Of a stretch of 57,455 bases of DNA, positions 29,842 through 38,841 are shown piece after piece. The notes under the pieces are model-generated. The model was not told the DNA's origin. It did not search any database and was given only the letters and a program-made list of their open reading frames with translations. Position 1 is the first letter of the stretch. Every line of letters begins with the position of its first letter. The translations under genes and the position numbers were made by a program. The stretch covers positions 1 to 57,455 of the forward strand of contig JANYDM010000071.1 of NCBI GenBank assembly GCA_025363575.1, read 5' to 3'. This DNA is from Betaproteobacteria bacterium. GTDB taxonomy: Bacteria > Pseudomonadota > Gammaproteobacteria > Burkholderiales > SG8-41.

Positions 29842-31050
29842 ATGTCGTCATTTCAATACAAGGCCGTCGACAAAACCGGCCGTCCCGCCCGCGGCGCCCT
29901 CGACGCGGTAAACGAAGTCGATCTCGAACTGCGCCTGCGCCGCATGGGGCTCGATCTCATCACATTCCGCGAAATTGAGAAGAGCGCAAGCGGCTTCGGC
30001 GCCGGCGGCAATATCACCCGCCGCGATTTGATCACGTTCTGTTTCGACATGGAGCAGATTACGCGCTCGGGAATTCCCCTCCTTGAAGGCATCCGCGATC
30101 TGCGCGACTCAATCGAAAACCCGCGTTTTCGCGAGATTCTCGCGACGTTGATCGAGGATATGGAAGGCGGCCGCGTTTTGTCGCAGGCCATGTCTCAGCA
30201 CACATACGTATTCGACAAGGTGTTCGTGAGCCTGATCCGCGCCGGCGAACAGGCCGGACGCCTGACCGAAGTTTTTGCCAATCTCGGCGCCACGCTCAAA
30301 TGGCAGGATGAACTCGCATCGCAAACCAAACGCCTGCTGATGTATCCCGCATTCGTGCTTGTGGTGGTGATCGCGGTCATGCTGTTCATGCTCATCTTCC
30401 TGGTGCCGCAAGTCACGCAGTTACTCAAAGCCATGGGAATAGCTTTGCCGATGCAGACCCGCGCGCTGATTTTCATGTCGAACACCGTAATCGACTACTG
30501 GCCATTGGTGTTCGGCATTCCCATCGTGGTCGTCACCGCGCTGGTCGTGATGATAAAGCAGAGCCCGAAGGCTCACTATCTCTGGGACTATACCAAGCTG
30601 CACATTCCCGTCATCGGCACCATCATGCAGAAAATCATCATGTCGCGATTTACCAATTTTTTCGCACTGATGTACCAGTCGGGCATCACGATTCTCGACG
30701 CGATCAAGACATCCGAGGAGATCGTCGGCAACCGCGTGATCGCGGACGGCCTGATGCGGGCCGGCGCGCAAATTAACGCGGGCGACAGCCTCACGGAGAC
30801 ATTTCAGAATCTCGGCATCTTTCCGCCCCTGGTTATCCGCATGCTGCGTGTAGGCGAAGCCACGGGTGCGCTCGACGTCGCGCTGCTTAACGTCACGTAT
30901 TTTTACAACCGCGACGTCAAGGAGTCGGTGGACAAAGGCATGGCCATGATAGGCCCCGTGCTGACTGTATTTCTTGGCGGCCTGATGGTCTTCATCATGT
31001 GGTCGGTGCTGGGCCCCGTGTATGATATTCTGGGCAAGATTAAATTCTAG
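29842..31050 (+). CDS. mshG: Inner-membrane platform protein MshG (GspF/PilC family)
   Basis: 402 residues, two T2SSF domains. The family start FQYKAVDKTGRPARGALDA is present, and each half has a helical cytosolic bundle followed by membrane helices (LVVVIAVMLFMLIFLVP; ending VFLGGLMVFIMWSVLGPVYD). It is the rotor or platform that loads pilins when driven by MshE. Its place directly after mshE is standard for type IV pilus and type II secretion loci. Confidence 0.96.
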   Translation: MSSFQYKAVDKTGRPARGALDAVNEVDLELRLRRMGLDLITFREIEKSASGFGAGGNITRRDLITFCFDMEQITRSGIPLLEGIRDLRDSIENPRFREILATLIEDMEGGRVLSQAMSQHTYVFDKVFVSLIRAGEQAGRLTEVFANLGATLKWQDELASQTKRLLMYPAFVLVVVIAVMLFMLIFLVPQVTQLLKAMGIALPMQTRALIFMSNTVIDYWPLVFGIPIVVVTALVVMIKQSPKAHYLWDYTKLHIPVIGTIMQKIIMSRFTNFFALMYQSGITILDAIKTSEEIVGNRVIADGLMRAGAQINAGDSLTETFQNLGIFPPLVIRMLRVGEATGALDVALLNVTYFYNRDVKESVDKGMAMIGPVLTVFLGGLMVFIMWSVLGPVYDILGKIKF

Positions 31051-31086
31051 ATAAATTGTTAATCGCAAAGGATAAACGGGCTCGCC

Positions 31087-32661
31087 ATGGCGGATAAGCT
31101 GCTGATTTCGGTGTCAGCGATGCAGGTCAGCGCAACGCGCTGGCAGGGTGGTCGCCTTGGCACCTGCGTGGTGTTCGATAACAGCGAAGCCGGCGTTGCC
31201 GCATTCAAGGACTATCTCGTGCACAGCCCGCGACTGCCGGCGCACATCATTGTGGACGCGGTCGAGGAAGACTACCGTTTCGAATCGCTGCCCCACAGTT
31301 TTGGCAGCGATCGCAGCGAGATGATCGCGCGCAAGCTGAAACAGCATTACCGCAATACGCCATACTGCAGCGCGCGCATGCAGGGCCGCGATGCCGGAAA
31401 ACGGCGCGACGACCGCTATCTGTTCTGCGCCTTGACCAATCCCGAATTGATCACCCCGTGGCTGCAGGCCGTCGTCGAATGTGAACTTCCGGTGGCCGGC
31501 ATTTACCTGTTGCCGACGGTCAGCGCGCGACTGATAGAGAAACTCGCCCTCAAACAAACGAATCTTCTGGTGGTGTCGATACACGGCACGGGATTGCGGC
31601 TGAGCTTCTTCCGCGAGCAGCAACTGCGCATCAGCCGGCTCGCGCGCATCGACGGCAGCGCGGGCGAGATCATCAAGAACTACGCCGAAGAAATTTCCAA
31701 TACCCGGCTGTATCTGCACGCGTTGCGCGTGATGACGCTCGACGAGCATTTGTCGGTGCTGATCGTCGACCGCGACGACACCCTTACCAAACTTGAACAG
31801 ACCATCGCTCGCGACAACCCGAATATCGATTGCCGCCGTCTCGGCCGCAAGGAAGTAATCAGCAGCCTGGGCATTAGCGAGGCTGCGATGGCGTCGTCAA
31901 GCGATGCGCTGTATCTGCAGTTGCTGGGACTGCGCGCGCCCGAAAACAATCTCGCACCGGCCGGTGTCACACTCGGCTACCGGCAACACCAGGTGCGCCG
32001 TGGAATTTACACGCTGGCGGGCGTTTGCGCGTTAGCGATCGCGACCTGGTGTGCAATCGCCGTTTATCAGATATTTGATGCGCGCGGCGATGCCGAGAGC
32101 GCACGGCTGCAGACCGCCGACCTGCAACTCAAATATCAGGAAGCGACCAAAAAATTTCCGGCGACGCCGACGACCGCGGAAAACCTGCGACGCGCAGTCG
32201 ATATTTCACGCAGGATCGGCGCCACCACGCGCACGCCCGAAATCATGCTGGACCTCGTGAGCCACGCGCTCGATCGCCATCCTGCAATCGTGTTGAGAAC
32301 GCTGGCGTGGAAATACGACAATACCGAGTTCGATGGCCCGCGCGATGCAAATCCCGCGCTGGGCGCACCGCCGTTGATCGCACCGCAACCGGTGGCCCAA
32401 GGCAGCGGCAGGCGCAAGGAGAGCGCGCTGATCGAAGGTGAGGTGCGGCCTTTTCGCGGCGACTATCGAGCCGCGATCGAGGCGATCAACCGGTTTGCGG
32501 AAGCGCTGGCGCAGCAGCCGAACGTGTCCGAAGTCAAAATCGCGAAACTTCCGCTCAATATCAGTCCCGGGCTCACCTTGTCCGGCAACACCACTGACAG
32601 TCGCGATCAAACCGGCAAGGCCGAATTCACGATCATCGTCATGCTGAAGCCCCTCGCGTGA
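31087..32661 (+). CDS. PilM-PilN-like fusion (GspL-like assembly protein)
   Basis: 524 residues. The first 300 residues look like an actin-fold cytosolic module (VSIHGTGLRLSFFREQQLRISRLARIDGSAGEI) of the PilM/GspL cytosolic type. One membrane helix at about 306-326 (LAGVCALAIATWCAIAVYQIF) is followed by a periplasmic part with a coiled segment and a ferredoxin-like fold of the PilN type. In type IV pilus systems these are two proteins; in T2SS GspL they are one. The best match in role is MshI plus an added PilN half. It connects the ATPase to the periplasmic alignment ring. Confidence 0.75.
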   Translation: MADKLLISVSAMQVSATRWQGGRLGTCVVFDNSEAGVAAFKDYLVHSPRLPAHIIVDAVEEDYRFESLPHSFGSDRSEMIARKLKQHYRNTPYCSARMQGRDAGKRRDDRYLFCALTNPELITPWLQAVVECELPVAGIYLLPTVSARLIEKLALKQTNLLVVSIHGTGLRLSFFREQQLRISRLARIDGSAGEIIKNYAEEISNTRLYLHALRVMTLDEHLSVLIVDRDDTLTKLEQTIARDNPNIDCRRLGRKEVISSLGISEAAMASSSDALYLQLLGLRAPENNLAPAGVTLGYRQHQVRRGIYTLAGVCALAIATWCAIAVYQIFDARGDAESARLQTADLQLKYQEATKKFPATPTTAENLRRAVDISRRIGATTRTPEIMLDLVSHALDRHPAIVLRTLAWKYDNTEFDGPRDANPALGAPPLIAPQPVAQGSGRRKESALIEGEVRPFRGDYRAAIEAINRFAEALAQQPNVSEVKIAKLPLNISPGLTLSGNTTDSRDQTGKAEFTIIVMLKPLA

Positions 32662-33266
32662 ACACCGCCGAAATTCGCGCGGTGCAGGCCCCGCTGATCA
32701 TGCTGATAGTCGTGGTCGGCCTGGGCGCCGGGCTCATTTACCAGCTCGACCAGACTCTGGTATCGATCAAACGTGAGCTTGCCCAACAGCAAAGCCAGAT
32801 GCGCGACGCGCGGACCCGCTTGCAGAAATCAGGCGATGAGAAAGAAATCATCGTGCGCGAGCTGCCGAGCTATCAATACCTGCAAAGCATCGGCTTCGTC
32901 GGCGACGAGCAGCGCCTGAACTGGCTCGAAGGCCTGCGCCTCGCGAACCAGCAGGCGCGATTGTTCGGCATTCAATATCAGATCAGTTCGCAGCAGGCGT
33001 ATCCCTATTCGGCCGAGCTCGTTCCAGGCCAGCTGTCGCTGCATCAGTCAGTGATGAAACTGAATTTCCAGCTGCTGCACGAAGGCGATCTCATGACGTT
33101 TTTGAGTGCGCTCGGCAAGCAGGGCGCCGGATTCTTCGCCGTCAACCAATGCAAGCTCGATCGCCTGAACACGGGCGGCAGCATACGTTTTCAGCCCAAT
33201 CTCCGAGCCGATTGCGATATCGCGTGGATTACGCTGCGTCCGGGCCAACCCGGGGAACGCAAATGA
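32658..33266 (+). CDS. PilO/MshJ-like inner-membrane alignment protein
   Basis: 202 residues, overlapping the previous stop by 4 bp. A single N-terminal membrane helix (about 13-30) leads into a coiled coil (LDQTLVSIKRELAQQQSQMRDARTRLQKS) and a periplasmic domain ending with Cys residues in QCKL and ADCD. This layout matches PilO, GspM and MshJ. It should pair with the PilN-like half of the preceding protein and with the PilP-like next gene product. Confidence 0.75.
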   Translation: MNTAEIRAVQAPLIMLIVVVGLGAGLIYQLDQTLVSIKRELAQQQSQMRDARTRLQKSGDEKEIIVRELPSYQYLQSIGFVGDEQRLNWLEGLRLANQQARLFGIQYQISSQQAYPYSAELVPGQLSLHQSVMKLNFQLLHEGDLMTFLSALGKQGAGFFAVNQCKLDRLNTGGSIRFQPNLRADCDIAWITLRPGQPGERK

Positions 33267-33877
33267 CAACCGTACGCACTTTGATTTTTTTGTGCACGAT
33301 GTTCGTCAGCGCCGCCGCCACGGGCGCGGAACTCGGGCGCATGTTTTTCACACCGGCTCAGCGCGACACACTGGACAACGCGCGTAAGCAGAATATCCGC
33401 GTCGAGATCGGTACCGACGAAGAACGACCTGCCGCGGCCGCGGCGCCTGTGCCGCACAACGTCAGCGTAAACGGGATGATCCGCCGCAGCGACGGAAGAA
33501 ATACGGTTTGGCTCAATAACCGCGCCATCAGCGAGCACCAAGCAGGCGGCATCGGCGCGGCGATCGGCAAGAACGACGACCGCGTGCATTTGCGGGTGCC
33601 TGAAAGCGGGCGCAACGTGGACCTCAAAGTGGGTCAGACTGTGGAAATCGTCAGCGGGACGATCGAAGAGAACTATTTGCGGCGGCCGGGCCCGAAACCT
33701 GAGCCGAAGCCGCCATCCAGTCCGGAAAATACGGGGGGTGACGTGGCAAAAGTCACGGCGCCACTGCAGGGGGACGCCCTAAAATCGGAATCCCCCCTTC
33801 AAAGGAGGCCGGCGCGTGCCGTAGATCGGGATGCGCGGGATGAGTCGCGAAACGATAACGCGGCAGACATGAAATGA
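33263..33877 (+). CDS. PilP/MshK-like periplasmic protein
   Basis: 204 residues from an ATG overlapping the preceding stop (ATGA). A signal peptide MTTVRTLIFLCTMFVSAAATGAEL is followed by a region that resembles MshK/GspC homology-region proteins: VSVNGMIRRSDGRNTVWLNNRAI and VDLKVGQTVEIVSGTIEE. The last 60 residues are Pro/charged low complexity. Such proteins link the inner-membrane ring to the secretin N-domains. It ends the tightly coupled alignment-complex block. Confidence 0.72.
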   Translation: MTTVRTLIFLCTMFVSAAATGAELGRMFFTPAQRDTLDNARKQNIRVEIGTDEERPAAAAAPVPHNVSVNGMIRRSDGRNTVWLNNRAISEHQAGGIGAAIGKNDDRVHLRVPESGRNVDLKVGQTVEIVSGTIEENYLRRPGPKPEPKPPSSPENTGGDVAKVTAPLQGDALKSESPLQRRPARAVDRDARDESRNDNAADMK

Positions 33878-33904
33878 CACGCTGGCGCGCGCCCTTGCCA
33901 AGAA

Positions 33905-34963
33905 ATGCCGGTAACCATGACGAGTCGCAGTTGCAGTCGACGAAATCCCGCCCAGCGCGGCTATGCGATGCTCGCCATCATAGCCGCCGTGGGTGTTGCT
34001 GCGACCGCGATGGTCGTTACGACGTTGAGTGCAACAGCCGTGCGCAACGAGCAGGTGCGCAAGACAGCCGGGGCGCTGGCGCTGGCCAAGCAGGCGCTGG
34101 TAGCGCGCGCAGCATCCGACGATAACCGGCCCGGGAGCCTGCCGTGTCCGGATACGGACAATGACGGGCTTTCCAATGTCGTAGATGTCAACAGCGGCGT
34201 CTGCGTGACCACCGTCGGCAGGTTGCCCTGGCAAACCCTCGGCTTGCCGGATCTGCGCGACGCGGACGGGGAGCGCCTGTGGTACGCATTGTCCCAGCAC
34301 TTCAGCGATAGCTACGGCAACGTAATCAACAGCAATACCGTAGGACAGATCAGTGTCACAGGTGCGGTTGCCGCCGACAATGCGGTCGCCATAGTGTTTG
34401 CGCCAGGCGCTCCGGTTAACGGACAAACCCGCGGAGCGGGGACCGCGAATGTGGCTGCCAATTACATCGAGACGTATGTAAATGCCACGACATTTTCGAC
34501 CAGCGCCAACGGTCGCACTTGCAATGACCAACCGCTCGTGATAAACGACCAACTGACGGTCGTGACCGCTGCTGACATTTTTTCGCCCGTGCAACGGCGT
34601 GTCGCGTGGGAAGTGCAATCAGCGCTCAAGTTGTACTACGCAGCCAATGGCAACTATCCGGTTCCTGCATCCGCCACCAATTCAGGTTGCCTGGTAGCGG
34701 GATATTCCCAATACTGCACGAGTGCAAGCGGCACCAGCGGACTGATTCCAGCGAATCCGGGCCAATCTTACTCTGGCGCTGCCATGCTGCTCGCGCATTC
34801 GGACTCCCCGGTTGTGGACTCTTCCAACTGGTTCGACAAAAATAACTGGCGGGCAGTCGTGAAATATCAGATCGCGCCCGCAGTTACGGTGGCATTTACC
34901 GGCGTGCCGTCAGCAACCGCAGCGCAAACAACGAGTACTACCTATTCGATGGGCGTGCAGTAG
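33905..34963 (+). CDS. Minor pseudopilin without Glu5 (first of three)
   Basis: 352 residues. A basic leader ends in QRG, followed by YAMLAIIAAVGVAATAM, a pilin-like membrane helix in which +5 is Ala rather than Glu, as in GspK or MshP. The helix continues RKTAGALALAKQALVARA, then the globular part starts with SLPCPDTDNDGLS and GRLPWQTLGLPDLRDADGER. These motifs recur in the genes at 34978 and 35957. It may sit at the fibre tip. The leader could start at either of two ATG codons (33905 or 33917). Confidence 0.78.
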   Translation: MPVTMTSRSCSRRNPAQRGYAMLAIIAAVGVAATAMVVTTLSATAVRNEQVRKTAGALALAKQALVARAASDDNRPGSLPCPDTDNDGLSNVVDVNSGVCVTTVGRLPWQTLGLPDLRDADGERLWYALSQHFSDSYGNVINSNTVGQISVTGAVAADNAVAIVFAPGAPVNGQTRGAGTANVAANYIETYVNATTFSTSANGRTCNDQPLVINDQLTVVTAADIFSPVQRRVAWEVQSALKLYYAANGNYPVPASATNSGCLVAGYSQYCTSASGTSGLIPANPGQSYSGAAMLLAHSDSPVVDSSNWFDKNNWRAVVKYQIAPAVTVAFTGVPSATAAQTTSTTYSMGVQ

Positions 34964-34977
34964 TGCGGGATCGCCGT

Positions 34978-35742
34978 ATGTTGAACCGGGATTTTTGCAA
35001 AATTAACCGCCGAACCAAGCCAAATTGCCGAAGTGGCTTTACTTTGATAGAAATCGCGATTGGCCTGTTTATTATCACGATACTAGCGACCGTACTACTG
35101 ACGCCGATCACCACGCAAATCACGCAGGCGAAAATTCACCAAGCGAAAGCCGACCTCGACCAGATTAACGAAGCGTTGATAGGTTACGCGCTTGCTCAAC
35201 CGGTAAAACCGAGCCTGCCCTGCCCTGATGCGACCATCGGGGCAGGCGCTAATGATGGCTTGTCTGACGTTTGCGGTACTGCCCTTGGGCAAACGGTTGG
35301 CGGCAACATTCCCTGGGTCACCCTGAACGTTCCCTCGGTTGACCCGTGGGGCCAGCGTTATCAGTATCGCGTCAACAGCGCCTACGCGGACCCCGCTGGA
35401 TTCAGCATGACGATGAATCTGTCGGGTGCCTGCAACCCACCGGGAACTGCCGGCACAGGCAATCTGTTTCAAACCACGGTCGGGCAAATAAAAATATGCG
35501 GCGATAGCGCATGCGCCACCGTGCTCGCCAATACAAACGTGCCGGCGGTGATTTTTTCCCGCGGCCCCAACGGCGCGACAGCACCCACCAGCCCCGACGA
35601 AATTGAAAATATCGATAACGATTGCCTATTCGTGAGCCGCCCATATTCCGGCGCCGCCGGCGTGGAGTTCGACGATTTAGTGGTGTGGGTGTCTCCGGGC
35701 CTGCTTGTGAGCCGCATGGTGGCTGCACAAAAATTACCTTGA
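34978..35742 (+). CDS. Type IV pilin-like minor pseudopilin with Glu5 (second of three)
   Basis: 254 residues from ATG 34978; a GTG overlapping the previous stop at 34963 is an alternative. The prepilin cleavage site is canonical, SG then FTLIEIAIGLFIITIL, with Glu at +5. After the helix come PSLPCPDATIGAGANDGLSDVCG and NIPWVTLNVPSVDPWGQRYQYRVN, the same order of motifs as in its two neighbours. The surrounding DNA looks somewhat more AT-rich than the flanking genes. Unlike its neighbours it has the usual residue for helix registration, so it probably joins the shaft. Confidence 0.82.
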   Translation: MLNRDFCKINRRTKPNCRSGFTLIEIAIGLFIITILATVLLTPITTQITQAKIHQAKADLDQINEALIGYALAQPVKPSLPCPDATIGAGANDGLSDVCGTALGQTVGGNIPWVTLNVPSVDPWGQRYQYRVNSAYADPAGFSMTMNLSGACNPPGTAGTGNLFQTTVGQIKICGDSACATVLANTNVPAVIFSRGPNGATAPTSPDEIENIDNDCLFVSRPYSGAAGVEFDDLVVWVSPGLLVSRMVAAQKLP

Positions 35743-35956
35743 TATCCCGCCCCTGGGATTTCTCAGCGCGGCCTCGATATTGATTTACAAGCCAGGCGTT
35801 TCGTGACATTGTCATGTCACTTTCCCCATGCAGGTTTCTGCAGATTATTTTCGCTGATGCACCTTGTGTACCGGAAGAAATCTCCAGAAGGTTAGCGATG
35901 ACACTCCGAGGAAAAGCGAGCGCTGCCGCATAGCAGCGTTTCCACGCGTGCAAGTA
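35743..35956. other. 214-bp gap between the second and third pseudopilin genes
   Basis: No gene or clear regulatory site seen. The frame of the third pseudopilin is open from 35864 but only from a TTG codon, and the extra residues do not look like a leader. GAGGAAAAG near 35910 resembles a ribosome site without a good start codon after it, so the true start of the next gene is uncertain. Confidence 0.3.
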
Positions 35957-37024
35957 ATGGTCCGGTCCATGTCCCGATATTCGCAGCCGTCACGTGGCGG
36001 CATTGCCATCCTGCTGATGGCGGTACTTTTCGCCGCGGCCATAGCATGGTTCAGCACCTCGTTAGGTACGATCGCGGTCCACGGCGAACGCGAAAGGAAA
36101 ACCGCGACCTCCCTGGCCCAGGCCAAGCAGGCGCTCGTCGGCCGCGCCGCGATCGATGCCTCGCTCCCCGGCAGCCTGCCATGCCCGGATATGGTCACCC
36201 ATATTGCGGGCAACGTTCCCGACGACGGCATCGCTGATTTGTTTGCCGGAAATAAATGCCCAAGCTATGTGGGCCGCCTGCCATGGCGGACACTCGGGCT
36301 CGCCGACTTGCGGGATGCCGACGGCGAGCGGCTTTGGTACGCGCTGTCGCCGAACTTTCGCGATTTCGCCGCGCTGGTGCAGATCAACGATTCGACGCCA
36401 GGCACTTTATCGATTGCCGGAAACGCGACGTCGAGCAACGTCGTGGCAGTAATTTTTTCAGCGGGAGCGGCGCTCGGAACCCAATCGCGCGCAGGCGCCG
36501 CTAACCAGAGCAATGCCGCTAACTATCTCGACGGCGCGAACGCTGCAGGCGGCCCGGCTTTCATTAACCAGGCCGCCAGCGCTTCCTTTAACGATAAACT
36601 GGCGACTATAACCGTCGCCGAATTGATGGCAATCGTGGAAAAACGCGTTGCCAGTGAGATCACGATCGGCCTCAATCATTACTTCGTGGCCAACTCAGTG
36701 TTGCCGAATGCCGCCTTGCCTGCCGACTTTGCATGCCAACCGCACGGCGATCCGAATTTATGTCTGCCATCGTCGACGTCCATCGGACTGCTGCCGCGCA
36801 ATTTGACGCCCGGCGCGGGCTGGCCCGGAACCGCGTTTCCCGCATGGTTCAATGCAAACTGGCGCACCTCAATGACTTACGCGGTCGCGCCCGAATGTAC
36901 TTCCCTGCCCGCGTGCTCGAGCACAACGTTCAGCGCAGTGACGGATGCCGGCATCTTCACCCCGAAAGTCACGCTGGTCGTTGGCTCTGTCACGCCGTTC
37001 ACGGCCCGCGTGATTGCTCCATAG
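35957..37024 (+). CDS. Minor pseudopilin without Glu5 (third of three)
   Basis: About 355 residues from ATG 35957; ATG 35969 is also possible. A leader ending SRG or SRGG precedes GIAILLMAVLFAAAIAWF, a pilin-like helix lacking Glu5. It then repeats the first pseudopilin closely: KTATSLAQAKQALVGRA, GSLPCPD, GRLPWRTLGLADLRDADGER. The C-terminal half has Cys pairs (ADFACQPHG, PECTSLPACSS) that could form disulfides. It appears to be a diverged duplicate of the gene at 33905. Its stop codon lies within a 17-bp tandem duplication. Confidence 0.75.
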   Translation: MVRSMSRYSQPSRGGIAILLMAVLFAAAIAWFSTSLGTIAVHGERERKTATSLAQAKQALVGRAAIDASLPGSLPCPDMVTHIAGNVPDDGIADLFAGNKCPSYVGRLPWRTLGLADLRDADGERLWYALSPNFRDFAALVQINDSTPGTLSIAGNATSSNVVAVIFSAGAALGTQSRAGAANQSNAANYLDGANAAGGPAFINQAASASFNDKLATITVAELMAIVEKRVASEITIGLNHYFVANSVLPNAALPADFACQPHGDPNLCLPSSTSIGLLPRNLTPGAGWPGTAFPAWFNANWRTSMTYAVAPECTSLPACSSTTFSAVTDAGIFTPKVTLVVGSVTPFTARVIAP

Positions 37025-37045
37025 ATAAGATTGCTCCATAGATAA
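37012..37045. repeat. 17-bp perfect tandem duplication across a stop codon
   Basis: GATTGCTCCATAGATAA occurs twice back to back (37012-37028 and 37029-37045). The first copy contains the last codons and TAG of the third pseudopilin; the second sits in the 30-bp gap before the convergent kinase gene. It looks like a recent slippage product and leaves both reading frames intact. Confidence 0.9.
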
Positions 37046-37054
37046 ACTGACGCA

Positions 37055-38758
37055 TTACGCGCGGATTTTGCGCAACGCGAAACAAATATTGCCGGGTTCA
37101 TTGCTGACGAGTTCGAAACTGTAGCCGGCTTGTTCCGCCTGTTTCGCTGCCTGGTAAAGGCCGATGCCGAGGCCGTTGCGGGATGGCACAGGTGCCGTGA
37201 ACAGCCGGGCCGCTACGGCTTTCGGCACGCTGTCGCCGGTGTCGCTTATCGTCAAGCTCCCGCCGTCCGTAGCGGCGAACGTAACGTTGATGCGCATGCC
37301 GTTTTGTTGTTGTGCTTTCGCGATGGCGTTCTGCAGCAGGTTCTCGGCAACACTGTCAAACAACTCGCCGGGCAGGCTGGCGCGGGCAGTCGTATCGCTG
37401 GCCGTAAACGTGATTTCATTTCGCGTGTACCGCTGTTTCAGCCCCTCCCACCACGTGCCGGCGTCAATCTGCTGAACTGGCGATGCTTGCGGCGCCTGAA
37501 GTTTTTCGAGCGTCACCGTGAGGCGTTGCGCAATCTGCGGCAATTGCCTTCTGACCAGCTGCTGCAATGCGGCGGCTTCGCCGGCGCTGCTGCTCTCGGC
37601 GGCCGCGCAAAGCGAACGCAGTGATTGCAGAAGATTTTTAACGTCGTGCGTAAGTCGCGCGCCCGTTTCGTAAATCGCCTGCGTATAGGCGTTCGTGCGC
37701 TGCACTTCTTCGCGCTGCTTCGCCTCATAAAAATGGCCCAGCATCTGGGTCAACAACTTCAGGTGGAGAAGCAGCGAAGGGCTCAACGACCATTTTGTGT
37801 TGAACGTAAGCATGAGGTCCTGAAACGCAAATTCGGCTTGAAAGCGCGAGCGAGCGCCGAGTTCGCCGCTGCCGTGGGCCGTCTGCCATGACAAACCCGC
37901 GACCCACGGCAGTTCGCACATGTCTTGCAGCGCAAGAGACAGGAAATGCGCGGGTTCGCGCTCGCGCTCCGCTAAATCGGCCAGCCCTTTGACCCATCGC
38001 TCGAACGGGAGTCCCAGACTCATCAGATAGCGCGACAGCAGATGGCCGATTCCCGTAAAACCAGTGTGCGGGTTCCATAACCAGCTGATGGACACGAGCA
38101 CAAGCCCCATCACCATCAAACTCTGAGCTAGCGCGAGCGGGTAGTTGCCATGGCTGATCTGCTTAACGACAAAGCTGCCAAGCACCAGCCCGGTCACCAG
38201 CAAAAAGAGCAGCAAGCTGTAAAAAAGGTCGACCGCGAGCGGGGACGAACGGTTCGCAACTGGCATCCTTATCGCGATCATTGCCAGCGGCAACACCGGC
38301 AAGGCATATCGCACGGTCGCCACCAGCGCGCTATCAAACTGCTGGTCCACGAACAAATGAGGCACCACCCATATCAGCAGCAGTGACAACAGATATAACG
38401 CAGCGATTAATGCCGCCAGCCGCTGACGCGGCTGCTCGCCGCCCAGCAGATTGCCGCCGATTAATGCGAAGAGCACCGCGAGCCACACGGCCATCAGCCA
38501 CCAGTTGTTCCAGCCCGCAAGCAGCAGTCCCACGACCACGACCAGGAATGCCTGACGCGAATCGAGATTGCGCTCGCCGCGCCACACCGGCTGCCAGATC
38601 AAAAAAATGCCAAAGTGCACGAGCAGCATCGCACGCGAAAAAAGCGATCCGATGCCCCACGCCAGAGCTGCGTGCAGCGCGAGCAACATACCGCCAAACC
38701 ACAGCTGCGGCCGCAACATCGTCAATGATTGCCGGAAGACCGGCGCCATCTCGTTCAC
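37055..38758 (-). CDS. Membrane histidine kinase, probable partner of the sigma-54 regulator
   Basis: 567 residues from GTG 38758, chosen because AGGAGG lies nine bases upstream. The N-terminal half has about eight to nine membrane helices. A GAF-like cytosolic segment (LALQDMCELPWVAGLSW) precedes the dimerisation helix TGARLTHDVKNLLQSLRSL, with His371 as likely phospho-acceptor. The ATP-binding domain has N-box ENLLQNAI and G-boxes ISDTGDSVP and GLGIGLY. The layout resembles PrsK and PilS-like kinases. It is the only kinase in the island and is antisense to the pseudopilins. Pairing with the regulator at 21537 is inferred. Confidence 0.87.
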   Translation of the reverse strand: MNEMAPVFRQSLTMLRPQLWFGGMLLALHAALAWGIGSLFSRAMLLVHFGIFLIWQPVWRGERNLDSRQAFLVVVVGLLLAGWNNWWLMAVWLAVLFALIGGNLLGGEQPRQRLAALIAALYLLSLLLIWVVPHLFVDQQFDSALVATVRYALPVLPLAMIAIRMPVANRSSPLAVDLFYSLLLFLLVTGLVLGSFVVKQISHGNYPLALAQSLMVMGLVLVSISWLWNPHTGFTGIGHLLSRYLMSLGLPFERWVKGLADLAEREREPAHFLSLALQDMCELPWVAGLSWQTAHGSGELGARSRFQAEFAFQDLMLTFNTKWSLSPSLLLHLKLLTQMLGHFYEAKQREEVQRTNAYTQAIYETGARLTHDVKNLLQSLRSLCAAAESSSAGEAAALQQLVRRQLPQIAQRLTVTLEKLQAPQASPVQQIDAGTWWEGLKQRYTRNEITFTASDTTARASLPGELFDSVAENLLQNAIAKAQQQNGMRINVTFAATDGGSLTISDTGDSVPKAVAARLFTAPVPSRNGLGIGLYQAAKQAEQAGYSFELVSNEPGNICFALRKIRA

Positions 38759-38804
38759 CGTGTGACACCTCCTCAATGCCTGGCTCGGCTGCCCGCACTT
38801 TGGT

Positions 38805-38810
38805 TATACT
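38805..38810 (+). promoter_or_regulatory. Candidate -10 box for the permease gene
   Basis: TATACT lies 31 bp before the permease ATG, in the 83-bp region between the divergent kinase and permease genes. The expected -35 position has no good match. Only the -10 is convincing. Confidence 0.35.
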
Positions 38811-38841
38811 GGCTCATTCAAGCGCGGGCATCAATTATTCC

